A DNA stretch of 55,293 nt, taken from contig JADDQF010000051.1 of assembly GCA_016781505.1 (NCBI GenBank), positions 1 through 55,293 on the forward strand, given 5' to 3'. Source of the stretch: a bacterium (GTDB taxonomy: Bacteria > Chloroflexota > Chloroflexia > Chloroflexales > Kallotenuaceae). Position numbers and translations under genes: made by a program. Under the pieces are notes generated by a model. It saw only the letters and a list, made by a program, of their open reading frames with translations. It ran no database searches and was not told the DNA's origin. This document shows positions 34,873 to 44,377 of this stretch, one piece after another (position 1 is the first letter of the stretch; each line of letters starts with the position of its first letter).

Positions 34873-35825
34873 ACACATACCTGGTGACAGGGGGCGCTGG
34901 CTTTGTCGGTTCCCACCTGTGCGACGCACTGCTGGCGCGCGGCGACCGCGTGATCGGCGTCGATAACTTTAATGACTATTACGATCCGGCACGTAAGCGC
35001 CGCAACGTCGCGGCTGCGCTCAACCATCCGCAATTTACCCTGGTTGAAGCTGATATTCGGGACGATGCGGCGATCGACTCAATCGTCACGACCCATCGAC
35101 CGGTCAAAATTGCCCACTTAGCGGCGATGGCGAGCGTCTCATACTCGGTGCGCAATCCCAAAATCTACCAGGACGTCAATATCCACGGTACGCTCAATAT
35201 TTTGGACGCAGCCCGCCGGAACGACTGCCAGGGAGTGGTTGTTGCCTCGACGAGCTCGATCTATGGCCGCACCGACAAAATTCCGTTCGTGGAGACGGAC
35301 CCGACCGATCTGCCGCTAGCGCCGTATCCTGCCAGCAAAAAGGCGTGCGAAGTGTTGGCCGCCGCGTACTTCAACTCATACGGCTTGCCGTCAACCTGCG
35401 TACGCTTCTTCAATGTGTACGGCCCGCGCGGACGCCCGGATATGACGCCCTACATGTTCACGGACGCCATCGCCAATGGCCGGCCGATCACCTTGTATGA
35501 CGGGGGTCGACCGCGGCGGGATTGGACCTATGTGAGTGATATTGTTGCGGGCGTGGTGGCGGCGCTGGATGCCGACCTGGGGTATGAAATCATCAACCTT
35601 GGCCGCGGCGAGCCAGTGATGATGCGTGATTTTGTGACCATCATCGAAGAGCTGGTCAATCACGAAGCTCAGATACGACCGGCGCAGTTGCCCGTCAGCG
35701 AGCCCGTGGTCACCTTTGCGGATGTGAGCAAGGCCCGGCAATTGCTTAGCTACAACCCCCAGGTCTCGGTAGCGGAAGGTTTAGCGAGACTTTGGGAGTG
35801 GTATCAACAAGAAGTAAGGAGCTAA
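34869..35825 (+). CDS. NAD-dependent epimerase, UDP-glucuronate 4-epimerase-like
   Basis: The 318-residue protein starts MNTYLVTGGAGFVGSHLCD and has VIGVDNFNDYYDPARKR, which is the mark of UDP-glucuronate 4-epimerases (CapI/LspL), then STSSIYG and the YPASKKACE Tyr-Lys pair. It would make UDP-galacturonate. Together with the UXS-like enzyme upstream, it points to a glycan built from uronic acids and pentoses. The open frame begins earlier (34824), but the ATG at 34869 overlaps the ligase stop and is preceded by GGAACAGGC. Confidence 0.9.
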   Translation: MNTYLVTGGAGFVGSHLCDALLARGDRVIGVDNFNDYYDPARKRRNVAAALNHPQFTLVEADIRDDAAIDSIVTTHRPVKIAHLAAMASVSYSVRNPKIYQDVNIHGTLNILDAARRNDCQGVVVASTSSIYGRTDKIPFVETDPTDLPLAPYPASKKACEVLAAAYFNSYGLPSTCVRFFNVYGPRGRPDMTPYMFTDAIANGRPITLYDGGRPRRDWTYVSDIVAGVVAALDADLGYEIINLGRGEPVMMRDFVTIIEELVNHEAQIRPAQLPVSEPVVTFADVSKARQLLSYNPQVSVAEGLARLWEWYQQEVRS

Positions 35826-35893
35826 CGTGCTAAGCTGCAGGCGAGCTTGGGCCCAGCTACGAGCAACCGCCGGAACTTGGCCTTGATGACGTC

Positions 35894-36964
35894 ATGAGTA
35901 CGACCACCGTGCCGATCAATGAGAACGAGGACGGTCCGCACCACGAACACGAAGCGACGGAGGAGGTTGCCGAGCGGGGATTTTCGCTCAAAGAGCGCCT
36001 CCTCAATATTCGTACGCTGATCAGCCTGGCCGCTGCGGTAGCGGTGATCGCGTTTGTTATTCGTGGGTTCGACCTCGACGTAGCCGAGACGTGGCAGCAG
36101 ATGCAGCGCATCAACCTGGGGTTGTACCTGCTTGCGTTTGTTATTTTTTATCTGACGTTTCCGCTGCGCGCTCTGCGCTGGCGCATTCTGCTGCGTAATG
36201 CCCAGTTTCCGGTTGACCAAGGCCGCCGCTCCTGGGCATCCCTTCCGGCGCTGACCGAGTATATCGGCCTGTCGTGGTTTGCAAACTGTGTTGTGCCGGC
36301 CAAGCTAGGCGATGCCTATCGCGGCTACCTCCTTAAGCATAACGGCAACGTTTCTTTCTCGCGGACCTTTGGCACGATCTTCGCCGAGCGGCTGCTTGAT
36401 ATGATCGTGCTGTTCACGCTGCTGGTCCTGTCCGCGTGGAGCGTATTCGGCACGCACCTGCCGGCCAGCGCCCGCTATGTCTTTATCTTCGGGCTGGCGC
36501 TTGTCGTCGCAATTGTGTCCGGCTTGGCCGCCATGCGCTTCCTCAGTCCTTATATTCGGCGGATTGTACCGACGCGGCTGGAACGCGTATATGGCTCGTT
36601 TGAGGCGGGCACGCTCGGCTCGCTCAAGGCGCGCAGCTTACCCATACTGTTCTTGTTGACCTCGGCCGTTTGGATGTGCGAGTCGTTGCGCTTGTTTCTG
36701 GTGATCGAGGCGATGGGTGGTCTGCGGCTTGGCTTGCCGGCAGTGATCTTTGTCGCGTTGATGGGCTCGCTGCTTACCACAGTGCCCGCGACTCCGGGCG
36801 GCCTGGGTTTGGTTGAAGGCGGGATCATCGGCGTACTGCGCTCGTCGCTGTTCGGGGTGACCACCAGCATCGCCGGCGCGGTCGCACTGCTGGATCGCTT
36901 GATCAACTATTGGAGCATCGTGCTCTTCGGCTTTGTGTTGTACCTGTTCTCCAAACGGAAATAA
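35894..36964 (+). CDS. Lysylphosphatidylglycerol synthase TM region/flippase-like membrane protein
   Basis: This 356-residue protein has an acidic hydrophilic N-terminus (to about residue 40) and about seven to eight membrane helices. Its sequence (ALRWRILLRNAQFP, AKLGDAYRGYLLKHN, FSRTFGTIFAERLLD, TPGGLGLVEGG) matches the UPF0104/LPG synthase TM-region family. These proteins act as flippases or in lipid/glycan transport. In this sugar locus a lipid-linked glycan flippase is attractive but unproven. The ATG at 35894 has no strong ribosome site. Confidence 0.82.
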   Translation: MSTTTVPINENEDGPHHEHEATEEVAERGFSLKERLLNIRTLISLAAAVAVIAFVIRGFDLDVAETWQQMQRINLGLYLLAFVIFYLTFPLRALRWRILLRNAQFPVDQGRRSWASLPALTEYIGLSWFANCVVPAKLGDAYRGYLLKHNGNVSFSRTFGTIFAERLLDMIVLFTLLVLSAWSVFGTHLPASARYVFIFGLALVVAIVSGLAAMRFLSPYIRRIVPTRLERVYGSFEAGTLGSLKARSLPILFLLTSAVWMCESLRLFLVIEAMGGLRLGLPAVIFVALMGSLLTTVPATPGGLGLVEGGIIGVLRSSLFGVTTSIAGAVALLDRLINYWSIVLFGFVLYLFSKRK

Positions 36965-37045
36965 GCTAGCCCGGGCTATCATCCAGCAGCCGAGGACAGC
37001 AATGCGCCATGGTGCTGGGTAGTAGCGCAGGCGCCGTCCCGACCC

Positions 37046-38209
37046 TTGAAAATCGCACTCGACTACAATGCAGCGCTGCGGCAACCGGCCGGTATTGGCC
37101 GCTATACCCGCGAGCTGGTGCGTGCTTTTTTGCGGCTGAATACGGGCGCCGAGCTTGTGCTCTTTTATGCAGCCCGTGATTTGCCGCCCGACCACCCGGG
37201 GCTCCATGCGCTACGGGAATTACAGGCCGAGTTTGCTCAGGTACGCGCCGCGCCGATCCCATTGGGCGAGCGCTGGCTAACCATTGTGTGGCAGCGGGCA
37301 CGGCTGCCGCTACCGGTCGAACGGTGGACCGGGCCCGTCGATCTGGTGCACGCCCCCGACTTTGTGCTGCCGCCCGTCCGTCGCGCGCCGACGCTGTTGA
37401 CGGTGCATGATCTTACGTTTCGGATTCACCCCGAAACGGCCCATGCCAATCTGCGGCGCTATCTTGATCGCGCAGTGCCGCGTTCGCTCCGCCGGGCAAC
37501 GCATGTGGTGGTCGACTCCGAGAGTTCGCGGCGGGACTTGGAGCGGTTGATGCAAGTGCCGCCGGCCAAGGTGTCGGTGCTGTATCCGGGTGTGGGGCAG
37601 CATTTTCGACGCGTTACGGCTGAGGATAAGCTCGCAGCCGTACGCCACAAGTACGAGCTGCCGGAGCAGTTCTTGTTTTTCATTGGGACGCTGGAGCCGC
37701 GTAAGAATCTGGAGCGGCTGATGCAAGCCTTTGAGCGGGTACGCTCCACACAACATGTCCCGCCGTTTGAGCTGGTGCTGGGAGGCAAGCCGGGCTGGCT
37801 GTCCGCGCCGATCCTGGAGCGCGCCCGCCACACGCCGGGAGTACGGCTGCTTGGACCTATTGCCGAAGACGACCTGCCGGCGCTGTACACGCTGGCGAGC
37901 GGCTGTGTGTATCCCTCGCTCTACGAAGGATTTGGCTTTCCACCGCTTGAAGCGCTCGGCTGCGGCACGCCAGCGCTGGTGGCCAACACATCGAGCTTGC
38001 CAGAAGTTGTCGGCGACCTCGGCATTTTGGTCGATCCAATGGATATCACCGCGATCGCACACGGCATCGAGCACCTGCTTACCGAGCAAACATTGTGGAT
38101 GGAAGCGGCCACGCGCGGACCCTCCCAGGCAGCTAAGTTCACTTGGGAGCGCGCCGCCGAGCAGCTCTGGCACATCTACCAAACGATTGGGCAGACCACT
38201 ACCCCCTAG
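37046..38209 (+). CDS. GT4-family glycosyltransferase
   Basis: The 387-residue protein is a GT-B-fold glycosyltransferase of family 4. The N-terminus (MKIALDYNAALRQPAGIGRYTREL) is typical, and the donor-binding half has FFIGTLEPRKNLERLMQAF, then PSLYEGFGFPPLEAL, the E-x7-E retaining motif. It probably adds a mannose, rhamnose or related sugar to the growing surface glycan. It begins with TTG at 37046, without an obvious ribosome site, and a better upstream in-frame ATG is not seen. It is the last sugar gene of the locus. A 130-base gap follows. Confidence 0.88.
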   Translation: MKIALDYNAALRQPAGIGRYTRELVRAFLRLNTGAELVLFYAARDLPPDHPGLHALRELQAEFAQVRAAPIPLGERWLTIVWQRARLPLPVERWTGPVDLVHAPDFVLPPVRRAPTLLTVHDLTFRIHPETAHANLRRYLDRAVPRSLRRATHVVVDSESSRRDLERLMQVPPAKVSVLYPGVGQHFRRVTAEDKLAAVRHKYELPEQFLFFIGTLEPRKNLERLMQAFERVRSTQHVPPFELVLGGKPGWLSAPILERARHTPGVRLLGPIAEDDLPALYTLASGCVYPSLYEGFGFPPLEALGCGTPALVANTSSLPEVVGDLGILVDPMDITAIAHGIEHLLTEQTLWMEAATRGPSQAAKFTWERAAEQLWHIYQTIGQTTTP

Positions 38210-38274
38210 CCACTGTGCCACCCAAACCGCCAAAGCGTGGGGTGGCGTAGCCATTGCTGTAACACATCTGCCTT

Positions 38275-38303
38275 TTGGGACGTAACTACCCATGCAGTAT
38301 GAT
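38275..38303 (+). promoter_or_regulatory. Promoter of the PAP2-like gene
   Basis: TTGGGA (38275-38280), a 17-base spacer and TATGAT (38298-38303) lie about 40 bases before the start. A hairpin (GCCACCC/GGGTGGC) upstream near 38220-38255 could end the sugar operon. Confidence 0.6.
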
Positions 38304-38341
38304 GATTCAACAGCAACTCGAAGGAAACGTGGAGTGGATAC

Positions 38342-38962
38342 ATGCCAGCGATCGACCAATTTGGTAATCCCGTCAGACAAGATAACGCGTATCGTATTGG
38401 ACGCGCGCTCTCGCAAATATTTCATCCCATCACGAACGGCATTGCATCATTTCTGGTGGTTGGCGCGTATGCCGGCGATTTCGTAGACGCGCGGCTGCTG
38501 GGGCTGGGCTGGGCGCTAACAGTGATCGCCCTGATCGTGCTGCCGCCGACCTTGTACTTTTATTTTCGGCTGTTTCGTGGCCACTACAGCGACGACGACG
38601 TTTCGGAACGAAGCCAACGGCATGGGCTCTATTTTTTCGCCCTCGGGTCGGTTCTGCTGGCGACAGTAGCCCTGTACGCCCTCAGCGTGCCACTGATTTT
38701 TCTGCGGCTAATCGGCGCAACCATCGGTATTACCGTACTGTGCATGCTGATCAATTTCGTGTACAAGGTCAGCGTTCATTCGGCTTCGATCGCCACGCTG
38801 GCCGTGCTCACCACCCACTATATGGTGCCGCTGGGCATCGTCGTTTGGTTGGTGGCGACGGCGCTCGGCTGGGCCAGAATCCGGACCGGCAATCATACCA
38901 TCGGCCAGGTGCTGACCGGCTGGGGCATTGCCGCCATCTGTATTTTCTTGGCCCTGCGTTGA
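38342..38962 (+). CDS. PAP2-like integral membrane phosphatase
   Basis: This 206-residue protein has about five membrane helices. The C-terminal half shows VYKVSVHSASIA and ARIRTGNHTIGQVLTGWG, which resemble the second and third motifs (SxHxx and R-x5-H-x3-D) of the PAP2 phosphatase family, although the final Asp is replaced (Gln-Val) and the first K-x6-RP motif is not clear. It may be a lipid phosphatase for undecaprenyl pyrophosphate or a diverged membrane protein. The ribosome site GGAG lies before the ATG. Confidence 0.65.
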   Translation: MPAIDQFGNPVRQDNAYRIGRALSQIFHPITNGIASFLVVGAYAGDFVDARLLGLGWALTVIALIVLPPTLYFYFRLFRGHYSDDDVSERSQRHGLYFFALGSVLLATVALYALSVPLIFLRLIGATIGITVLCMLINFVYKVSVHSASIATLAVLTTHYMVPLGIVVWLVATALGWARIRTGNHTIGQVLTGWGIAAICIFLALR

Positions 38963-39010
38963 CCAGGCGACGAGCAGCCAGGCGCAGGAATACGTATAAG
39001 CAGTTACAGC

Positions 39011-39898
39011 TTAGCTCGGAGGGTCAAGCCGGACCCGGACCGCTTCAAGCACCGCATCATCCGGACCGAGCATAATGACCTGCACTTGTGTCCCCGCTGG
39101 ATTATTCGCAAGGTTTGCCTCGAACGCACACGGCAGCCCTGGTTGATACCACAGCAAGCGCGCCTCCACCGACTCCACAACATTGTCGGCGCTGTCGAGC
39201 AGCCGCACTAAAACTTTGGCCGGCGGGCCTGGCGCAAAGCCCCGCACGGCAATGGTTGGTTCGCTGCCGCGGGCAAAGGGGCGCGGCGTATCCAAGGTGA
39301 GCTGCGAGACGCGCGGAAAGCGTCCGAGCACGTTAATTGGTTGGCTGGCCTCGGCTACCGAGGTGCTATCCGGCCCTGACCATACCGCATGAACGGTGAA
39401 AGGGCGTGGCGTTGGCGGCAAATCCACCGGCAGCTCGCCCGTAAATGCCAAGCCATCGCTCACAACTGTGGTCACGGCAACAATCGGCGGTGGACCCAAC
39501 GATTGACCGTCGGGCGAACGCAGCTCAACCGTAACCGTACCAGCTGTCGCATTGGCAACTTTGCCCGCAACCGAAATCGTACCCGGCACAAACTCGTTGG
39601 GCAGCGGCCGCTCGATCAGCAGCACCGGCGCTGCAACAGGCGCACTGGTCGGCGTGGTGGTAGGCATGGGCGTGACCGTCGGGATCGGCGTCAACGTGGC
39701 GGTCGGCAAGGGCGTTGGGGTCAAGGTTGGCTCCGGCGTCCAGGTTGGCGTAGCTGCAACTGGTGCCGACGATGCTTCTGCGCTACCAATGGTGGCTACG
39801 CTCAGGGCGGATCGCTGGGCTGTTGGTGTTGGCTCCGCCGGCACCGTGACTTGACAGGCGGTGAGCAGCAACAGCAAGAGCAGGCAAAGACGACCCAT
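39011..39898 (-). CDS. Secreted lipoprotein with Gmad2-like immunoglobulin-type domain
   Basis: This 295-residue protein has a signal peptide with lipobox LLLTAC (Cys about residue 15), so it is likely lipidated and exported. A Thr/Pro-rich linker (about 40-90, PT repeats) leads to a domain (about 90-180) with PVLLIERPLPNEFVPGTISV and LAFTGELPVDLPPT, like the Gmad2 immunoglobulin-type fold of sporulation and surface proteins. The last part (180-290) has beta-rich sequence. The function is unknown. It is probably a wall- or membrane-surface protein. GAGGAAC precedes the ATG and a promoter lies upstream. Confidence 0.82.
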   Translation of the reverse strand: MGRLCLLLLLLLTACQVTVPAEPTPTAQRSALSVATIGSAEASSAPVAATPTWTPEPTLTPTPLPTATLTPIPTVTPMPTTTPTSAPVAAPVLLIERPLPNEFVPGTISVAGKVANATAGTVTVELRSPDGQSLGPPPIVAVTTVVSDGLAFTGELPVDLPPTPRPFTVHAVWSGPDSTSVAEASQPINVLGRFPRVSQLTLDTPRPFARGSEPTIAVRGFAPGPPAKVLVRLLDSADNVVESVEARLLWYQPGLPCAFEANLANNPAGTQVQVIMLGPDDAVLEAVRVRLDPPS

Positions 39899-39934
39899 GA
39901 AGTTCCTCGGCGTAAGCGGGGGGACGACATTTCA

Positions 39935-39963
39935 AGTATCTCAAGCACAGGACCCGTGGCCAA
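39935..39963 (-). promoter_or_regulatory. Promoter of the lipoprotein gene
   Basis: TTGGCC (39958-39963) and GATACT (39935-39940), 17 bases apart on the minus strand, lie about 40 bases before the lipoprotein start. Confidence 0.5.
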
Positions 39964-40052
39964 CGGCCCAACAACAACAGTATGCAGCAACGGAACTGGT
40001 TGGCGGACCCGTCGGGGAACGGTTACCCAATCACCAGACACACAGGGCTAGC

Positions 40053-42242
40053 CTATAAATTGGCTCGTAAGCGGCGCTGCAGGCCCGAAAAACGCTCGGT
40101 CACCCGGTTATTGTTGACCGCAATCGCAATAGCTTGAACATCGCCGGCCAGGACCACGACTTGCTTGGCCCGCGTGATGGCCGTGTACAGCAGGTTACGC
40201 TGGAGCAGCAGGCCGTGCGCCTTGAGCAGCGGCACTACCACTACCGGATACTCGCCGCCCTGCGATTTATGAATGCTGAGCGCGTACGCCAACTGCAGCT
40301 CATCCAAAAAGGCCCAGTCGTACAGCACCTCACGCACGCTGCGGGCCTCTTCAAAGCGGACCGTTAAGGTCCGTTCGCGCTCATCCAGCGCCACGATCTC
40401 GCCCACATCGCCGTTGTACACGTCAAGGTCGTAATTGTTACGCACCTGCATGACGCGGTCGCCGAGGCGAAAGATCGTATCGCCCCACAGCTGCTCAGGC
40501 TTGCTGGGATGCGGCGGGTTGAGCGCGGCCTGCAGCAGCTTGTTAAGCGCTTGGACGCCAGCCGGACCGCGATGGGTCGGCGACAACACCTGGATTGCTC
40601 GGCGCGGATCGACGCCGAAGCGCCGAGGAATGCGCTCGCAGACCAAATCGACCACCAGCTCGGCACAGGGCTCGGGCTGCGGCTTGGGGAAAAAGAAAAA
40701 GTCACTTAAGTCGCGCAGCTCGGGCTGTTCGCCATGATTGATGCGGTGGGCATTGGCGATAATACCGGAGCCTTCAGCCTGGCGAAACACCCGGTCAAGA
40801 TGGACCGGCGTGACCGCCCAGCTCTCGATCAGGTCGTGCAGTACGTTGCCCGGCCCGACAGAGGGCAGCTGATCGACATCGCCCACAAAGAGTACGTGGG
40901 CCGTAGGCGGAACCGCTTTAAGCAGGCTGTTGCACAGCACAACGTCCAGCATCGAGGCTTCGTCCACGATCAACATATCACACGGCAGGGGATTATCGCG
41001 GTTGCGCTTGAACTGAGACTCGCCCAGCGGCGAGTATTCAAGCAGCCGGTGGATCGTGCGGGCCTCGGCTCCGGTTGCTTCACTCAAACGCTTGGCCGCA
41101 CGGCCGGTTGGCGACGCCAGCACATAGCGCTGCTTGAGCATATCCAGCAGCAGAATTAACGCGCGCAGCGTCGATGTTTTGCCGGTACCGGGGCCGCCGG
41201 TCAGCACGACCAGCTTATCGGTGAGCGCTGCTCGGACGGCGGCCTGCTGCTTTGGGGTCAGCTCAACGCCCATATCGCGGTGCACCGTGGCCCAGACGTG
41301 CGGCCAGGGCAGCTGCTTGGCACGGGTCAGCAGCCCTGACGGGGTTGCCTGAATCGTCTTGATGGCGTTGGCCACCCCCTCCTCAGCGTAGCACAGCGGT
41401 CGCAGATAGACATGCTGCATCCCGTCGACATCGTCGACCCGCACGCCGCTCGCCTGCTCTCCCGCGGCATCCAGCCGTTGTAACGTCGTCACAATCGCCG
41501 CCTCGTCAACTTCCAGCAGCTTAGCCGCCCGTGGCACAAGCTCACCGCGCGGCAAGAAGCAATGGCCATCGTTGGCAGCCGTGCTGAGAACGTGCCGCAG
41601 ACCGGCCCCCAGCCTGAAGGGGTCGTCGTGGCGCACGCCCTCAGCATGGGCAATTTGGTCGGCCGTCAAAAAGCCGATCCCAAACACTTCGTCGGCCAGG
41701 CGATACGGCTGCTGCTGCACAATCTCGAGCGCAGCCTCTCCATAGTGCCGGTAAATTTTGACGGCGAGCGACGGGGTAAGACCATGCCCTTGGAGCAGCG
41801 TCATCAGCGCTTTGATACCCTGCTGCTCGTTCCAAGCCCGCACAATATCATCTTTTTTGCGGCCAAGACCACGCACTTCGCTGAGCCGTTCGGGCTGCTG
41901 CTCGATCACGCGCAGCGTATCCACGCCAAAGGTCGCCACAATGCGCTCAGCCATCTTCGGCCCGATGCCCTTGATCAGGCCGGAGCCAAGATATTTGCGG
42001 ATGCCCTCGACCTCGGTCGGCAGCAGCGCGTGCCACGTTGCCACGGTGAACTGGCGCCCATGCTCCGGATGGCTGCTCCACTCGCCTTCCAGGCGCAGCG
42101 CCTCGCCCACCTGGACGCCGATCAGCTTGCCCACGACCGCGACCAGATGGCGCTTCCCCGCGGGCTGCACCCGCGCAACAGTGTAACCTGTTTGGGAATT
42201 GTGATAGGTGATGCGCTCTAAGGAGCCTTCAAGTATAGCCAT
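40053..42242 (-). CDS. recD2: RecD2-type ATP-dependent DNA helicase
   Basis: This 729-residue superfamily-1B helicase is RecD2-like: an N-terminal OB-like region and helix-hairpin-helix segments (about residues 60-200, including YLGSGLIKGIGPKMAERI), motif I GGPGTGKTST, VDEASMLD, VGDVDQLPSVGPG, and the C-terminal motif YALSIHKSQGGEYP with LLYTAITRAK. RecB/RecC partners are not seen here, which suits the stand-alone RecD2 of many non-proteobacteria, used in DNA repair and 5'-3' unwinding. The ATG at 42242 starts MAILEGSLERI. No obvious ribosome site is seen. Confidence 0.93.
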   Translation of the reverse strand: MAILEGSLERITYHNSQTGYTVARVQPAGKRHLVAVVGKLIGVQVGEALRLEGEWSSHPEHGRQFTVATWHALLPTEVEGIRKYLGSGLIKGIGPKMAERIVATFGVDTLRVIEQQPERLSEVRGLGRKKDDIVRAWNEQQGIKALMTLLQGHGLTPSLAVKIYRHYGEAALEIVQQQPYRLADEVFGIGFLTADQIAHAEGVRHDDPFRLGAGLRHVLSTAANDGHCFLPRGELVPRAAKLLEVDEAAIVTTLQRLDAAGEQASGVRVDDVDGMQHVYLRPLCYAEEGVANAIKTIQATPSGLLTRAKQLPWPHVWATVHRDMGVELTPKQQAAVRAALTDKLVVLTGGPGTGKTSTLRALILLLDMLKQRYVLASPTGRAAKRLSEATGAEARTIHRLLEYSPLGESQFKRNRDNPLPCDMLIVDEASMLDVVLCNSLLKAVPPTAHVLFVGDVDQLPSVGPGNVLHDLIESWAVTPVHLDRVFRQAEGSGIIANAHRINHGEQPELRDLSDFFFFPKPQPEPCAELVVDLVCERIPRRFGVDPRRAIQVLSPTHRGPAGVQALNKLLQAALNPPHPSKPEQLWGDTIFRLGDRVMQVRNNYDLDVYNGDVGEIVALDERERTLTVRFEEARSVREVLYDWAFLDELQLAYALSIHKSQGGEYPVVVVPLLKAHGLLLQRNLLYTAITRAKQVVVLAGDVQAIAIAVNNNRVTERFSGLQRRLRANL

Positions 42243-42293
42243 GAACCACGTTTACCTGCGCGTTGTATGCCATTATTGTACCAGCCGCGGCAG

Positions 42294-42323
42294 GTGGAGG
42301 GCACGTTTGTGTGGGCCCTCCAC
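42294..42323. terminator. Hairpin between the GH2 and recD2 genes
   Basis: A perfect 9-bp stem (42294-42302 with 42315-42323) with a 12-base loop lies between the GH2 stop (42352) and the recD2 start (42242) on the minus strand. No T tract follows, so function is uncertain. Confidence 0.45.
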
Positions 42324-42351
42324 GAACATGCACGAGCTTCCAACGGACAGA

Positions 42352-44148
42352 TTACAGAGATGGTGGCGCTGTGCGCAGAATACCCGGCGGGACAAGCAGC
42401 CGGCCGGTCTTGAAATCGATCAAGCCATTCCGCTCGTCCTCAATATTGGTTGCCTGGGTGTACACATCGCCGGCAATCGGCTGTGCGCGCAGCGCTTGCT
42501 TGTAGGCGACAATCTGTTCGGCGCGAGCGTCGAGCTCGGCGGGACCACCATAGCCTTCCCAGCCAAAGCCGCCCCACTCGGAAACAACCAGCGGCACCTG
42601 TCCCTCATAAAAGAAAGGATCGCCCACAACCAAGCTTTCCGCAGTCACCGAAGGATCGCCGTGACACAGTCGATCCAGGGCATCATCCCAACCAGCCTCC
42701 GTATTCTGGTAAATATGCGCGGTCAGCAGGTCGGACTGCAGCGCGCCATTGACCGACACATGCCGCCAGCCGTCGTTGTCGACGATCAGCAGCTGGGGGC
42801 AATGCACATGAAGGTAGTCGTATAACCGTGCAAGGTAGTCACGCGTCGCCTGATTGGCGGCAACATCCTGAATGCCCCAATCCTCATTGTACATGCTCCA
42901 GATCACCACGGACGCGTGCGAACGGATCACGCGGGCCATGCGGCGCATCTCGGCCCAATGGTTTTCTCGGCTGCGCTCGCTGGACGAGTGAGGGCTGGGC
43001 ACCTCCACCCATAGCAGCATGCCCAGCTCGTCGGCGAGGTCGAACATGCGTGGATCAATGCCGGCGATATGGATCCGCACCAGATTACAGCCGAGCTTGC
43101 GCATCGCCTCAAGGTGCTGCTTGATCTGTTCCCAGGTCGCCTCAGCCGGCTGATACAGGATCCCATCCAGATAGATTGGCTCGTTGTTCAAAAAGATTTG
43201 GCGGCCGCGTGCCTCGATCTTGCGCATGCCCCAGCGCGCGCTGATCTGCGACACATGGCTGTCCGCGCCCACAAGTTGCGCTGTGACCCGGTACAGGTAT
43301 GGTGTTTGGACGGACCAACACTGCGCCTCGGGCACAACAACAGCAACCTGCTGATGTTTAGTTCCCGGCTGCAGATCGAGTGGCCACTCACGCGCCACCA
43401 GCACCTCATCGTCGTCGGCGGACTGCACAACCAGCTTCAGCATATAGCGGCCCGCGTCGTACACGCGAGTCGTGAAATCAAAGGTAACAACGTTGCTTTC
43501 GATCTGACTATGGACGCCTAAATAAGAGCGTAAGCGATTCCGCTCGACAACTTCCAACCAGACCGAGCGCAACGCACCACTGGTGGTTTGATACCAGATG
43601 CCGCCGCGCTTATAAATACGCGATGCCTGCTTGCCGCGCGGGATCTCGCTGTCGAGCGAATCCGAGATACGCACGGTCAGCCGGTTGATCGGCAGCAGCA
43701 GCTCACGAGGTAATTCATATGAAAAGGAGGTAAATTCGCCCACATGGACTGCCTCGCCCTCGACTGTGAGCAGCGGCGTGCCGTTGAGCCAAACCTGGGT
43801 TTCATAGCCGACCGCCCCGAATGTGACCTGGACCAGTTCGTCCGCCCAGGCCGCGGGCAGCTCAAAGGTGCGCTCGTACCAGGCGACGACTTCATCTTCC
43901 CAGGGCAACGCCAGGCCGGCTTGGAGCTGGCTTTCAATCGAGCCGGGCCACTGGGTTGTGCCAGAGTAGGTGTGGCCAGCCTCCCAATGTTCCGCCAGGC
44001 CGCGATTGGCCAGGTCCAGCTCAAACTGCCACGTGCCATCCAGCAGCAGCGGAGCGCCGACGCGGTTAATCGTGCGTGGCAGTGGGTTCAAATACCGAGC
44101 GGTGACGTCGTAGAATTCGGGCGGGGATGTAAGTGCGCGTTGTGCCAT
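42352..44148 (-). CDS. Glycoside hydrolase family 2 enzyme
   Basis: This 598-residue cytoplasmic enzyme has a GH2 sugar-binding jelly-roll domain (about residues 20-190), an immunoglobulin-like domain (about 195-310) and a TIM-barrel catalytic domain (about 320-595). RRVIRSHASVVIWSMYNEDWG-like sequence holds the acid/base Glu of the NE pair, and VPLVVSEWGGFGWEGYGG holds the likely nucleophile Glu. Family 2 has beta-galactosidases, beta-mannosidases and beta-glucuronidases; the sugar is not readable. No signal peptide is present, so it would act on internal oligosaccharides. It may use the glycans assembled at 30-38 kb, but that is inference. Confidence 0.88.
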   Translation of the reverse strand: MAQRALTSPPEFYDVTARYLNPLPRTINRVGAPLLLDGTWQFELDLANRGLAEHWEAGHTYSGTTQWPGSIESQLQAGLALPWEDEVVAWYERTFELPAAWADELVQVTFGAVGYETQVWLNGTPLLTVEGEAVHVGEFTSFSYELPRELLLPINRLTVRISDSLDSEIPRGKQASRIYKRGGIWYQTTSGALRSVWLEVVERNRLRSYLGVHSQIESNVVTFDFTTRVYDAGRYMLKLVVQSADDDEVLVAREWPLDLQPGTKHQQVAVVVPEAQCWSVQTPYLYRVTAQLVGADSHVSQISARWGMRKIEARGRQIFLNNEPIYLDGILYQPAEATWEQIKQHLEAMRKLGCNLVRIHIAGIDPRMFDLADELGMLLWVEVPSPHSSSERSRENHWAEMRRMARVIRSHASVVIWSMYNEDWGIQDVAANQATRDYLARLYDYLHVHCPQLLIVDNDGWRHVSVNGALQSDLLTAHIYQNTEAGWDDALDRLCHGDPSVTAESLVVGDPFFYEGQVPLVVSEWGGFGWEGYGGPAELDARAEQIVAYKQALRAQPIAGDVYTQATNIEDERNGLIDFKTGRLLVPPGILRTAPPSL

Positions 44149-44377
44149 AACTAAAGCCTCATTGCTTTTGCCAAAACCATAGCCCTACACTCCCGATAGC
44201 GTATTGCTTGGCCCAACCGCGGGGAAGCACGTGTAGGTTTCTACATATGTTAATACGCACAAAAGGCAAATTTGGATATGTGCTGCGTAAAATTCTGATG
44301 AAAATTCGTGGGGGGGGTGGTACCCAACCATGGGCGGATGGGCATGAAGCAGGCACATAATGCGAGCAGTTTACATA
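44149..44377. other. Gene-free region upstream of the GH2 gene
   Basis: This 229-base gap is less GC-rich than its neighbours and holds a run of seven Gs (near 44311-44317) and small palindromes (TGTAG-N4-CTACA near 44240). I found no gene and no firm promoter; it likely carries control sites for GH2. Confidence 0.35.

Noticed and set aside
37310-38425. A 371-codon minus-strand frame over the GT4 gene
   Set aside because: It has biased Arg/Gln composition and no motif, while the plus strand encodes a clear GT4 enzyme.
39389-40051. A 220-codon plus-strand frame over the lipoprotein gene
   Set aside because: Its Arg/Gly/Cys-rich text mirrors the Thr/Pro repeat on the other strand; no start signal or domain is seen.
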